Shown here piece after piece: positions 10,940 to 19,632 of a stretch of 64,000 nt of DNA. The notes under the pieces were generated by a model. The model was not told where the DNA came from and made no database searches. It saw only the letters and a program-made list of their open reading frames with translations. The DNA comes from Phycisphaerae bacterium (lineage in GTDB: Bacteria > Planctomycetota > Phycisphaerae > Sedimentisphaerales > Anaerohalosphaeraceae): positions 26,705-90,704 of the forward strand of contig JAGPMT010000008.1 of NCBI GenBank assembly GCA_018052735.1. Reading direction: 5' to 3'. The position numbers were made by a program, and so were the translations under genes. Each line of letters starts with the position of its first letter. Positions within the stretch are counted from its first letter, which is position 1.

Positions 10940-13255
10940 ATGTTAAAGAAATGTGTTTTACTATTTGTATTGACAGCAGTATTTAGCAGTGCATGCTTTG
11001 TACTGGCTGTTCCTGAAACGGCAAAACTGCAGATTGAAAATATGCATACAGCTGTTGTCTTTGACAATCAGACCAAAAATGCAGCTGTCTATTCCAAAGA
11101 TGCTCAGAAAACATATATTTCGTCTATCCAATTTAAAGAAGCATTAGCCACTGCACACAGAAATGATCTGAACGACACGGGATTCGGCAAAGGGCAGGCT
11201 ATAGAGATTGTGACCGTCTCCGGCGATCGTCAGAGGCTGGCTCTTTATGATAGGCTTCCGTTTGTGTTTATGCAGAGCACAATCCATAATGCGTCAGCTG
11301 CAATTAAAACAATTCCATATTATGCACCTTGCGTGCTCAAACTTGATCTGCAAAAATCCCCCCGTCAGCTAAAGGCACACGGCACAGCCGGACTTACCGC
11401 GGTGGACAAGAAATCCAACAGTGGAAGCTACGCATTTTTATCCATTGTTGATCCCGATACCCGAAAGGGTGTCGTTGCTGCGTGGCTGACTAACGAGCGC
11501 GGCAGCGGCGTCTTGTTTTCGGATATTCAGGGTACATCAGTAATTCTTGAGCCGCGGATTGACTATGGGCGCCTGCAGCTGCAGACCGGCCAAAGCGAAA
11601 CTCTTGAAACCTTGCTGGTTGGCTGGTTTGATGATGTACGCTTGGGCCTCGAAGCCTATGCAGAGGCGGTGGCTCAGAAGTATGCTATCGTTTTGCCCCC
11701 GCAGCCGACAGTATATTGCACATGGTATCATGCGGGAGCATCGAATGAAAAGGATCTTATTCAGAATGCTGCCTTTGCTAAAGAACATCTGGCCCCCTTT
11801 GGTTTCTCGGTTGTTCAGATTGATGACAAATGGCAGGATGGCAAGTCCACAAATGGTCCCCGAAAAAACTTTACCCAAGTCCAGCCCAACGGGCCTTATA
11901 AATCGGGCATGAAGACCGCAGCGGATAATATTAAAAAACTCGGATTGACACCCGGCATCTGGTTTATGCCTTTTGCGGGGACTTTTGATGATCCTTATTT
12001 TGCAGACAAACAATATCTGTTTGCTAAGAAAGACGGCAAACCGTTTGATACCAAATGGGGCGGCACCTGTTTTGATCTAACCAATCCTAAAACACAGCAG
12101 TATGTTTATGACATTGTTCATCGGATTGCTCATGAGTGGGGTTATCAGTATTTCAAAATGGATGGATTATATACTGGAACAGCTGCCCGTCTGATGTATA
12201 TCAATGATAAATATGCTGATGACCAGCTCGGTGAATCTGTTCTCTACGACCCGTCGATGACTCATATCCAGTCTTATCGCACAGGTTTACAGATTGTCCG
12301 CAAGGCGGCCGGCAGGGACATTTTTTTCCTTGGCTGCTGCATTCCCCAGAATATGCGTTCCTTTGCTCCTGCAATGGGGCTGGTCGATGCAATGCGCATC
12401 GGCCCTGACAACAAGCGTACATGGGAAGCGATGCTTCGCGGTCCCCGATACGGCAGCAAAGTCTATTTCCTGCACAGACGGGTTTGGTATAATGATCCTG
12501 ACCCGATTTATGTGCAGGACGATGTTCCTCTTCAGCAGGCTATAACCTTATGTTCCTGGGTTACTATTTCGGGGCAATTAAACGCCAGCAGTACGGATTA
12601 TACCAAACTCCCCCCGGAACGATTGGATATCCTTAAGCGTACCATGCCTGCACACAATCTCACACCCCGGCCGGCGGATATTTTTGAGCAGGAGATCCCT
12701 CGCATTTGGCTGCTGAGTGATGAACGTTCCGGGGTCCGTCGCGATGTTATTGCATTGTATAATTGGGACGATAAAAATACTGCAGAGATTCACTATCCGC
12801 TTCGTAAAATCGGGCTGGATGGAGAAAAGCAGTATATCGGCTTCGATTACTGGGCCAATACATTCCTTGAACCATTCAGCGGCTCTGTCAAGGTCTCTTT
12901 GCCGCAGGCAGGCTGCAGCATCTTGTCTGTTCGCCCGGTAAGTTCGAATCCGATGCTGCTGAGCACCTCCCGCCATATTACACAGGGAATAGTGGATGTC
13001 AAAGAAGAAAAATGGGACGAATCACTCAAAACGCTGACGGGTGTCAGCGAGGTCGTCGCCAATGATTCCTACGAGCTGCGCATTGCAGCAATGAAAGGAA
13101 ATAGTATCTGGCAACTCAAATCTGTCAGTGTGTCAGAACCAGATCGGCAGGCCGGAACTGCTATAAGAATAATCAGCCAGAATGGGCCTTTTATCCGTTT
13201 GTTGATTGAGACAAAAGAAAGTCGGCAAGTCCGCTGGTATGCGGAATTCAATTAA
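10940..13255 (+). CDS. GH36-like (clan GH-D) secreted alpha-galactosidase-type hydrolase
   Basis: A 771-aa exported protein (signal peptide through about LAVPET) with AGGAG 11 nt before the ATG. The N-terminal ~250 residues are a beta-supersandwich. The barrel shows clan GH-D hallmarks: TWYHAGASNEKDL, VVQIDDKWQDG, LTPGIWFMPFAG, YQYFKMDGLY (likely nucleophile Asp) and AMRIGPDNKRTW (likely acid/base Asp). A C-terminal beta domain with an added ~70-residue sheet completes it. Family members hydrolyse alpha-galactosides and related sugars. It lies 33 nt after the fucosidase fusion and 25 nt before GH105, so a common transcript is likely. The exact subfamily is uncertain. Confidence 0.8.
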   Translation: MLKKCVLLFVLTAVFSSACFVLAVPETAKLQIENMHTAVVFDNQTKNAAVYSKDAQKTYISSIQFKEALATAHRNDLNDTGFGKGQAIEIVTVSGDRQRLALYDRLPFVFMQSTIHNASAAIKTIPYYAPCVLKLDLQKSPRQLKAHGTAGLTAVDKKSNSGSYAFLSIVDPDTRKGVVAAWLTNERGSGVLFSDIQGTSVILEPRIDYGRLQLQTGQSETLETLLVGWFDDVRLGLEAYAEAVAQKYAIVLPPQPTVYCTWYHAGASNEKDLIQNAAFAKEHLAPFGFSVVQIDDKWQDGKSTNGPRKNFTQVQPNGPYKSGMKTAADNIKKLGLTPGIWFMPFAGTFDDPYFADKQYLFAKKDGKPFDTKWGGTCFDLTNPKTQQYVYDIVHRIAHEWGYQYFKMDGLYTGTAARLMYINDKYADDQLGESVLYDPSMTHIQSYRTGLQIVRKAAGRDIFFLGCCIPQNMRSFAPAMGLVDAMRIGPDNKRTWEAMLRGPRYGSKVYFLHRRVWYNDPDPIYVQDDVPLQQAITLCSWVTISGQLNASSTDYTKLPPERLDILKRTMPAHNLTPRPADIFEQEIPRIWLLSDERSGVRRDVIALYNWDDKNTAEIHYPLRKIGLDGEKQYIGFDYWANTFLEPFSGSVKVSLPQAGCSILSVRPVSSNPMLLSTSRHITQGIVDVKEEKWDESLKTLTGVSEVVANDSYELRIAAMKGNSIWQLKSVSVSEPDRQAGTAIRIISQNGPFIRLLIETKESRQVRWYAEFN

Positions 13256-13279
13256 ACCGGCAGATACAGGAGAATAGCG

Positions 13280-14575
13280 ATGAACAGGATGTATCAGCTA
13301 CGATATAGAGCCAACTATAGTGCAGGTATTATATTTTTTATTGCATCCGCTTTTCTGTATGCGGCTTCTGCCCTTGAAGATGCGGCCGCAACAGCGGTGC
13401 CGGATGCGCATTTAGATTACATACCGGGGCAGGCGCCGGCTTTCTGGTCGATCGCGGCGGCCGAAACCGTGATGGCACGCTGGCCGGATTACTCGAAGGC
13501 CTATTTTAATGCATGGACCTATGTGAACGGTTATATGCTGTGCGGATTTGAGCGCCTGTATCGCGACACAGGCGAACGCCGCTACTTCGATTACATCCAG
13601 CGCTATATCGACCTATTTGTGGACGAGAACGGCGCTTTCCGCAGTGTTCTCAACAGCAAAGGCAATCTCCAGAAAATATCTTTTACCAATCTTGATAATA
13701 TGATGACGGGCAACACACTGGTGATGCTCTATGAATATACCCGGGATGAACGATACAAAAAAGCAGCAGACACGATTCGCCGGGCTCTGGATGATTATCC
13801 CCGCAACAGCGATGGCGGTTTCTGGCATGCCCGGGGAATGCACGGCCAGATGTGGATTGACGGCATTTTTATGGGCCAAATGTTTTTAACACGTTATGGA
13901 AAATCTGTCGGCGACAGCCGTTATTGCTGGGACGAAGCGGCTAGGCAGATTACTGTGTATGCCAAACGTGCCCAGCGTGATGATACAGGGCTTTACCTGC
14001 ATGGTATTTATGAACCCGGTCACGGTGACAGGGTCTGCCGCTGGGCTGATCCCAATACAGGCCTTTCGCCGGAGGTTTGGAGTGAGGGATTGGGCTGGTA
14101 TGCTTTGATTGTCGTCGAAACACTGGCTGATATGCCCAAAGATCATCTCCAGCGGCCGGAGATAGAAGCAATCTTCCGCCGGCTGGCTGTTGGTCTGAAA
14201 CGCACGCAGGATGTTCCGACAGGTCGATGGTTCCAAGTGGTGGACAAAGGCGATCGGCCTGACAATTGGACGGATAATTCCGGCAGTGCGATGTTTACCT
14301 ATGCACTCCAAAGAGGCATTGAACTGGGATTGATTGACAAAAACGAATTTGAACCGGTTGTTAGGAAGGGCTATCACGGCATTGTAGAGAATGCACGAAT
14401 CAATGCTAAAGGACTTGTGGATATATACAGTGCCTGCGATGGTTTAGGAGTGCAGGCCAGTTATGATAAGTATATTAATTACAAAAAAATGGTCAATGCC
14501 AAAGAAGCAGTGGCCGGCTTCCTCTGGGCAACAGAAATAGTGGAACGGCCGCAATTGGAGAAAATGAAAAAATGA
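13280..14575 (+). CDS. GH105 unsaturated rhamnogalacturonyl hydrolase-like protein
   Basis: A 431-aa exported (alpha/alpha)6-barrel protein of the GH88/GH105 type, which removes the unsaturated uronic acid left by polysaccharide lyases. AGGAG precedes the ATG and residues ~1-35 form a signal peptide. Conserved features include NLDNMMTGNTLVMLYE, GGFWHARGMHGQMWIDGIFMG (Asp of WIDG fits the catalytic acid), WSEGLGWYALIVVETL and DNSGSAMFTYALQRGI. Its stop overlaps an ATG of the following GH28 frame. GH105 next to GH28 points to a pectin-type substrate, which is inference. Confidence 0.88.
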   Translation: MNRMYQLRYRANYSAGIIFFIASAFLYAASALEDAAATAVPDAHLDYIPGQAPAFWSIAAAETVMARWPDYSKAYFNAWTYVNGYMLCGFERLYRDTGERRYFDYIQRYIDLFVDENGAFRSVLNSKGNLQKISFTNLDNMMTGNTLVMLYEYTRDERYKKAADTIRRALDDYPRNSDGGFWHARGMHGQMWIDGIFMGQMFLTRYGKSVGDSRYCWDEAARQITVYAKRAQRDDTGLYLHGIYEPGHGDRVCRWADPNTGLSPEVWSEGLGWYALIVVETLADMPKDHLQRPEIEAIFRRLAVGLKRTQDVPTGRWFQVVDKGDRPDNWTDNSGSAMFTYALQRGIELGLIDKNEFEPVVRKGYHGIVENARINAKGLVDIYSACDGLGVQASYDKYINYKKMVNAKEAVAGFLWATEIVERPQLEKMKK

Positions 14576-14607
14576 AATGGAAACGATTTAACGAAAGGAG
14601 TGCGATT

Positions 14608-16227
14608 GTGAACAGGTTATTCCAAATGCTCGCATGGACGGTTGCCGCAGGTATTTTTGCATCATCCGTATCGGCCAATACAGATTCTGCCGGAACTGCC
14701 AGTGCTGATTCGCGAATGTCTGAAATCCCGATCCAGAAGGGGAAGGCCGCATGGAATGTATGCGATTTCGGTGCTGCGGGAGACGGCAAGGCCCTCGACA
14801 GTCCGGCCATCGACAAGGCTATCGAGGCCTGTGCACAGGCAGGCGGAGGAACTGTCTATCTTCCAGCCGGCACCTATCTGAGCGGAAGTATTCATCTTAA
14901 GAGCAATGTTAATCTGCATCTGGGTGCCGGTGCAGTCATTTTGGGCGCCCCTCAAGAAATGAATGCCTATGACTTTACAGAACCTTGGGAGGGAACAGCT
15001 TATCAGGATGGCGGACATACCTATTTCCATAACAGTTTGATATGGGGCGAAAATCTTACGAATGTATCAATAACCGGCTATGGAATGATTAACGGCGGGG
15101 GGCTTGTCCGTTCCGATGGTTTACTGGACCGGATGTGCGGTTTTTCAACTTGGAATAAGCCCGAAGCGGCGTCTGCAGGCAGAGAAATGCAGCCTGTCCG
15201 GCTGGGCAACAAGGCCATTGCGCTGAAGTTATGCCGAAACGTCTTGATGCGCGATATTACCATATATCACGGCGGCCATTTTGCGATTTTGGCGACCGGA
15301 TGCGATGGATTGACCATCGACAATGTAACGATTGACACCAATCGCGACGGCATCGATATTGACTGCTGCCGCAATACAACTGTTTCTAACTGCCGAATCA
15401 ACGCCCCCGGCGATGATGCGCTGTGTCCGAAAAGCAGTTTTGCCTTAAAGAAAAATGTCATTACGGAAAATCTGACGATTGTCAATTGTCAGGTTTCAGG
15501 TTTTGAAGAAGGTACTCTGCTTGATGGCACGATGAAACCTAGCCGAGTCAAGAACGGCCGCATCAAGTTTGGTACGGAAGCCAACGGCGGTTTTCGGAAT
15601 GTAACAGTGTCCAATTGCACTTTCCGCGGCTGTCGAGGGCTGGCGCTGGAGGAAGTTGATGGCGGCATTATGGAAAATATTGTCATCAATAACATTGCAA
15701 TGATGGATGTTGCTGCATATCCGATTTATATTACAACCGGAAAACGCAACCGCGGACCGAATGTAACCGAGCCGAGCCGCATGCGGAATATTCTGATTTC
15801 AAATGTAATAGCAACAGGCATTGAGCCCATGAGCGGCATTCAGATTACGGGACTTCCGGAACAGCCCATAGAAGGGGTCCGGTTGGATAATATTTGGCTT
15901 GTCTTCAATGGCGGCGGCACGAAAGAAGATGCGGCACGGATTCCCCCGGAACTGGGAACTGGTTATCCGGAACCGCGCAATATCGGGGTAATGCCTGCTT
16001 ACGGTGTATTTGCACGGCATGTTCGGGACTTGGAACTGCAGAATATAAAAATAAGCTTTCTGAAGGAAGATCTCCGGCCGGCAATGGTTTGTGTAGACGT
16101 TGATGGCCTTGAAATCGACAGCTTTAAAGCGCAGCTTGCTGCAGAAGTCCCTGCGGCTCGGTTTGAGGATGTTCGCCGGCTGATTATTCGCAATTCTCCT
16201 GTGCTGGATAAAGTGAGCGTAAAATAA
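14608..16227 (+). CDS. GH28 polygalacturonase-family protein
   Basis: A right-handed beta-helix glycosidase (539 aa) of the pectin-degrading GH28 family. The start is set at GTG 14608, with AAAGGAG about 7 nt upstream and directly followed by a signal peptide (NRLFQMLAWTVAAGIFA). The in-frame ATG at 14572 overlapping the GH105 stop is an alternative that adds 12 residues. The N-terminal motif CDFGAAGDGKALDSPAIDKA is typical. The active-site landmarks are TNRDGIDIDCC, PGDDALCPK (paired Asp) and GRIKFGTEANGG. It probably acts on galacturonan or rhamnogalacturonan; exo versus endo action is not readable. Confidence 0.9.
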   Translation: MNRLFQMLAWTVAAGIFASSVSANTDSAGTASADSRMSEIPIQKGKAAWNVCDFGAAGDGKALDSPAIDKAIEACAQAGGGTVYLPAGTYLSGSIHLKSNVNLHLGAGAVILGAPQEMNAYDFTEPWEGTAYQDGGHTYFHNSLIWGENLTNVSITGYGMINGGGLVRSDGLLDRMCGFSTWNKPEAASAGREMQPVRLGNKAIALKLCRNVLMRDITIYHGGHFAILATGCDGLTIDNVTIDTNRDGIDIDCCRNTTVSNCRINAPGDDALCPKSSFALKKNVITENLTIVNCQVSGFEEGTLLDGTMKPSRVKNGRIKFGTEANGGFRNVTVSNCTFRGCRGLALEEVDGGIMENIVINNIAMMDVAAYPIYITTGKRNRGPNVTEPSRMRNILISNVIATGIEPMSGIQITGLPEQPIEGVRLDNIWLVFNGGGTKEDAARIPPELGTGYPEPRNIGVMPAYGVFARHVRDLELQNIKISFLKEDLRPAMVCVDVDGLEIDSFKAQLAAEVPAARFEDVRRLIIRNSPVLDKVSVK

Positions 16228-16556
16228 TTTCCTGTACTCTTTTCATCTTAAAATGTGGAAATATTGGAAGGATAAACATTATGAAGGTTCATTGCCGGAC
16301 TTTGACAGATTCTTTCAGACCGGGGAATTGTTTTATCACGCTCCGGATGTATCATTCTGTTGGGCAGACGACAATGCAGATGTGCACCAAGCCTGTGAGG
16401 GGACAAATATGCGGGATAGCTCTGAGTACGGTATAAATCGCAGGCACCCTGCAGGTGGGTTATACGGTCGGATGCTGATTCTGTGGTATACAACGATGCT
16501 GTTTCGATAATGTTATGCAAAGAACATTAAACTATGTTAAAGAAAGGATTGCTGAT
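16228..16556. other. Intergenic stretch, no supported gene
   Basis: 329 nt between GH28 and GH27. An 85-codon frame (16253-16510) has no recognisable motif and no Shine-Dalgarno. An imperfect inverted repeat occurs at 16431-16465, with GTATAA and TTATAC as outer arms and CACC/GGTG inside. No T-run follows it. No clear promoter was seen. Confidence 0.5.
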
Positions 16557-18194
16557 ATGTTATTAAACACGAAGGTTTTTGTAAAAACACTGCTGTCTGT
16601 GGGCATTTTGTCTGTCTGGACGGCGTCGGTGTATGGAACGGATGCTGCTTTGCCTGCACCAAAGGCCCAACCAGAGATCCGCACTCCCAAAGCTCCCGCT
16701 GAGCCGCGTATAAACGGACCGAGCATCTTCGGAGTCAGGCCCGGGCATCCGTTCCTCTATCGGATCCCGGCTACTGGAAACTACCCCATGGAGTTTGCCG
16801 CAGATAAACTGCCGGAAGGTTTGACGATTGATGGCAAAACCGGACAAATTACGGGTACGCTGGCTGCTCCCGGCCAATACGAGGTAATCTTGAGAGCAAA
16901 AAACAGCTTAGGTGTCAGCGAAAAGAAATTTAAGATTGTTGCAGGCGAAACTATTGCTCTGACTCCGCCGTTGGGCTGGAACAGCTGGAATTGCTGGGGC
17001 CCGACAGTCGATGCCGAGAAAGTGCTGGCCGCAGCGAAAGCCATGGTTGAATCTGATCTGATTAATCATGGCTGGACCTATATCAATATTGATGATGCTT
17101 GGCAGGGTAAAAGGGGAGGTCCATTCAATGCCATACAGGGCAATGAGAAGTTTCCTGATATGAAAAGTTTGTGTGATGCTATTCACGCGATGGGATTAAA
17201 GGTCGGCATCTATTCAACACCGTGGACAACCTCCTATGCGGAGTATATCGGGGGATCCTCAGAAAATCCTGATGGTTCGTGGGAAAAGCCCACAATACCC
17301 AAAAGCGGCAATGTGAACAAAAAGCGACTGCCATGGGCCATCGGCAAGTATTCATTTGCCGTCAACGATGCCAAGCAATGGGCTGCGTGGGGTATCGATT
17401 ATCTCAAATATGACTGGAATCCAAATGAAGAGCCGGAAACACGCGAAATGTACGATGCACTGCGTTCCAGCGGACGCGACATTATCTTAAGTCTGTCCAA
17501 CAGCATGCCTTTTGAAAATGTTCCGGTATTGTCCAAAATTGCCAATTGCTGGCGTACCACCGGAGATATCCGCGATAACTGGTGGAGCGTAACAGGCATC
17601 GGATTCACCCAGACTAGATGGGCTCCTTATCAGAGTCAGGGGCACTGGAACGATCCGGATATGCTGGTTGTCGGCTATGTTGGCGGCTGGGGCGGACGGC
17701 AACCAAAACCCAGCGGGCTGAGCCCCGATGAACAATATACCCATATTACTTTATGGTCGCTGCTGGCTTCGCCGCTGCTGATTGGATGCGATATGACGCG
17801 TTTGGATGAGTTTACGCTGAATCTGCTGACAAACGATGAGGTGCTGGCGGTTAATCAGGATGCCTTGGGCAAGCAGGCTGTACAGATTGTAGAAACAGGC
17901 CAGCCGGTTACCATTGTACGCAGCGACCGGCCGGAGCAGAAACGTACCCTCAAACCATATCAAATTTGGGCACGGCCTCTTGAAGACGGATCTATTGCTG
18001 TCGGACTTTTTAATCTCAGCGACCAGCCGGCACCGATTACGGCTTCCTGGAAAGACCTGAAACTGACTGGCAGACAAACGGTACGCGATTTGTGGCGTCA
18101 AAAAGAGCTTGGGCAATATGACGAACAATTCCAGATGGTTGTTGCACCACATGGGGCTGAACTGGTTAAAATTAAATCTGTGGTTTTGCCCTAG
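16557..18194 (+). CDS. GH27 alpha-galactosidase with N-terminal Ig-like domain
   Basis: A 545-aa exported GH27 enzyme predicted to release terminal alpha-galactose. ATG 16557 is preferred over ATG 16515 because AAAGGA lies 9 nt before it and a signal peptide begins there. Residues ~45-130 are a putative Ig-like (He_PIG-type) domain (LPEGLTIDGKTGQITGTL). The barrel runs ~135-430 with PPLGWNSWNCWG, INIDDAWQGKRGG, GIDYLKYDWN (nucleophile Asp) and GHWNDPDMLVVG (acid/base Asp). A beta-sandwich closes the protein. It belongs to the same-direction hydrolase row and probably works with the GH97 and GH36-like proteins on alpha-galactosyl side chains. Confidence 0.93.
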   Translation: MLLNTKVFVKTLLSVGILSVWTASVYGTDAALPAPKAQPEIRTPKAPAEPRINGPSIFGVRPGHPFLYRIPATGNYPMEFAADKLPEGLTIDGKTGQITGTLAAPGQYEVILRAKNSLGVSEKKFKIVAGETIALTPPLGWNSWNCWGPTVDAEKVLAAAKAMVESDLINHGWTYINIDDAWQGKRGGPFNAIQGNEKFPDMKSLCDAIHAMGLKVGIYSTPWTTSYAEYIGGSSENPDGSWEKPTIPKSGNVNKKRLPWAIGKYSFAVNDAKQWAAWGIDYLKYDWNPNEEPETREMYDALRSSGRDIILSLSNSMPFENVPVLSKIANCWRTTGDIRDNWWSVTGIGFTQTRWAPYQSQGHWNDPDMLVVGYVGGWGGRQPKPSGLSPDEQYTHITLWSLLASPLLIGCDMTRLDEFTLNLLTNDEVLAVNQDALGKQAVQIVETGQPVTIVRSDRPEQKRTLKPYQIWARPLEDGSIAVGLFNLSDQPAPITASWKDLKLTGRQTVRDLWRQKELGQYDEQFQMVVAPHGAELVKIKSVVLP

Positions 18195-18242
18195 GCAGGG
18201 GATGCTTTATGTATGTTGAAAATGTATGAACAGGAGCACAAT

Positions 18243-19262
18243 ATGAAGTGCAGATTTGTACAGGATATTGCCGGATTAGTCCTGATTTTGATGACTGCCG
18301 GTGTCGGACATGCCGAACACCGGGCATCTTGGATGCAGAAAGCCAAATGGGGTGTGATGAACCATTATTTGGCCGACTGGATTGCAAAGACTGACAATAT
18401 TCCTATGAGTGTTGAGCGGTGGAACCAGCTTGTGGATAACTTTGATGTAGAAGGATTGGCCGAACAGGTCAAATCTGTAGGAGCCGGGTATTATATTATC
18501 ACTATTGGCCAGAACTCCGGATATTATCTGGCCCCTAATCCGGTTTATGATCAGCTCACAGGGATTCAGCCGAGCAAATGTTCCCGCCGCGATTTGGTTT
18601 CAGATTTATCTGCTGCACTGACCCGACGCGGCATCCGACTGATAGTCTATCTGCCGGCAGGTGCACCAAGCCGCGACCGCCTTGCCTGCCAGACTCTGCA
18701 ATGGAAAGACGGAGCGGATCGGAACCTTGAATTCCAGCTGCGATGGGAAAAAATTATCCGTGACTGGTCAATCCGCTGGGGGGATAAGGTTTCCGGCTGG
18801 TGGTTTGACGGCTGTTATTGGCCGAACACAATGTACCGTTATGAACAGCCCCCGAATTTTGCTTCTTTTGCCGCAGCCGCCCGGGCAGGCAATTCCGCTT
18901 CAATAGTCGCATTTAATCCGGGTGTTGTGGATCGTATTATATCTGTAACACCTCATGAAGACTATTCTGCCGGCGAGATAAATGAGCCCGAGCGTCTTAT
19001 GATACGACGTTCTGTCGATGGACTGATGGACGGCTCACAGGTCCATGTATTGAGCTACCTCGGACAAACCTGGGGGATGGGACAGCCGCGTTTTAGTGCT
19101 GAACAGGTATCCGAATGGAGCCGCCGTATCGTTCAATATCAAGGCGCAGTAACATGGGATGTCCCCATACAGCCCAGCGGTCTGATGGCACAGGTTTTTA
19201 TGGACCAGTTAAAAGTTATTGGAGCAGCAGTGGCAGCAGTAAATCCAGAAATAAGCAGATAA
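18243..19262 (+). CDS. Small GH29-like secreted protein
   Basis: 339 aa; start set at ATG 18243 because CAGGAG lies just upstream and a signal peptide follows (cleavage near GHA-EHR). It has the layout of a GH29 barrel: AKWGVMNHYLADW at the place of [32 protein letters not shown] and GWWFDGCYWPN with Asp at the nucleophile position. The C-terminal beta domain of GH29 is absent and sequence similarity is low. It may be a divergent alpha-L-fucosidase or an enzyme with another specificity. It lies 48 nt after the GH27 gene. Confidence 0.65.
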   Translation: MKCRFVQDIAGLVLILMTAGVGHAEHRASWMQKAKWGVMNHYLADWIAKTDNIPMSVERWNQLVDNFDVEGLAEQVKSVGAGYYIITIGQNSGYYLAPNPVYDQLTGIQPSKCSRRDLVSDLSAALTRRGIRLIVYLPAGAPSRDRLACQTLQWKDGADRNLEFQLRWEKIIRDWSIRWGDKVSGWWFDGCYWPNTMYRYEQPPNFASFAAAARAGNSASIVAFNPGVVDRIISVTPHEDYSAGEINEPERLMIRRSVDGLMDGSQVHVLSYLGQTWGMGQPRFSAEQVSEWSRRIVQYQGAVTWDVPIQPSGLMAQVFMDQLKVIGAAVAAVNPEISR

Positions 19263-19632
19263 AATCAGGATTGAAAAGAAGAATAGAGCTGTGTCCTATC
19301 AACAGGCAATGTTTGTTTTGGACAATGTTTTCCCGCGGCAAATTATTTGGATATAGATGAATGACAGCTGCCGAATTCAGAATATTAAGTTGTCCAGAAG
19401 CACAAGTCAGCTTTTGCTGAGTAGAATAGTTGGAACTTCGTATTTTGAATACTGTAAAATCTATTAGGGTGTGTAGATAATGAATATTTTACGACTGTTA
19501 ATGATTCTATCCGAAATCCTGAATTGCTATGGACGCAGCATCAAAACTGCCGGGAATATGAGGTCATAAGATTTTTTATTCATGCAATAAAGATAATAGC
19601 AGAAACAATCAAGAAATGAGGAGATCAGCACA
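19263..19632. other. Intergenic stretch with possible promoter
   Basis: 370 nt without a supported gene. A candidate promoter reads TTGGAA (19430-19435), 17 nt, TGTAAA (19453-19458), about 175 nt before the GH97 start. A small TCAGC/GCTGA hairpin lies near 19406-19420. This is the largest gap in the hydrolase row, so GH97 may have its own transcript. Confidence 0.35.

Noticed and set aside
16253..16510. 85-codon frame between GH28 and GH27
   Set aside because: No ribosome-binding site, no motif, unusual composition; treated as intergenic.
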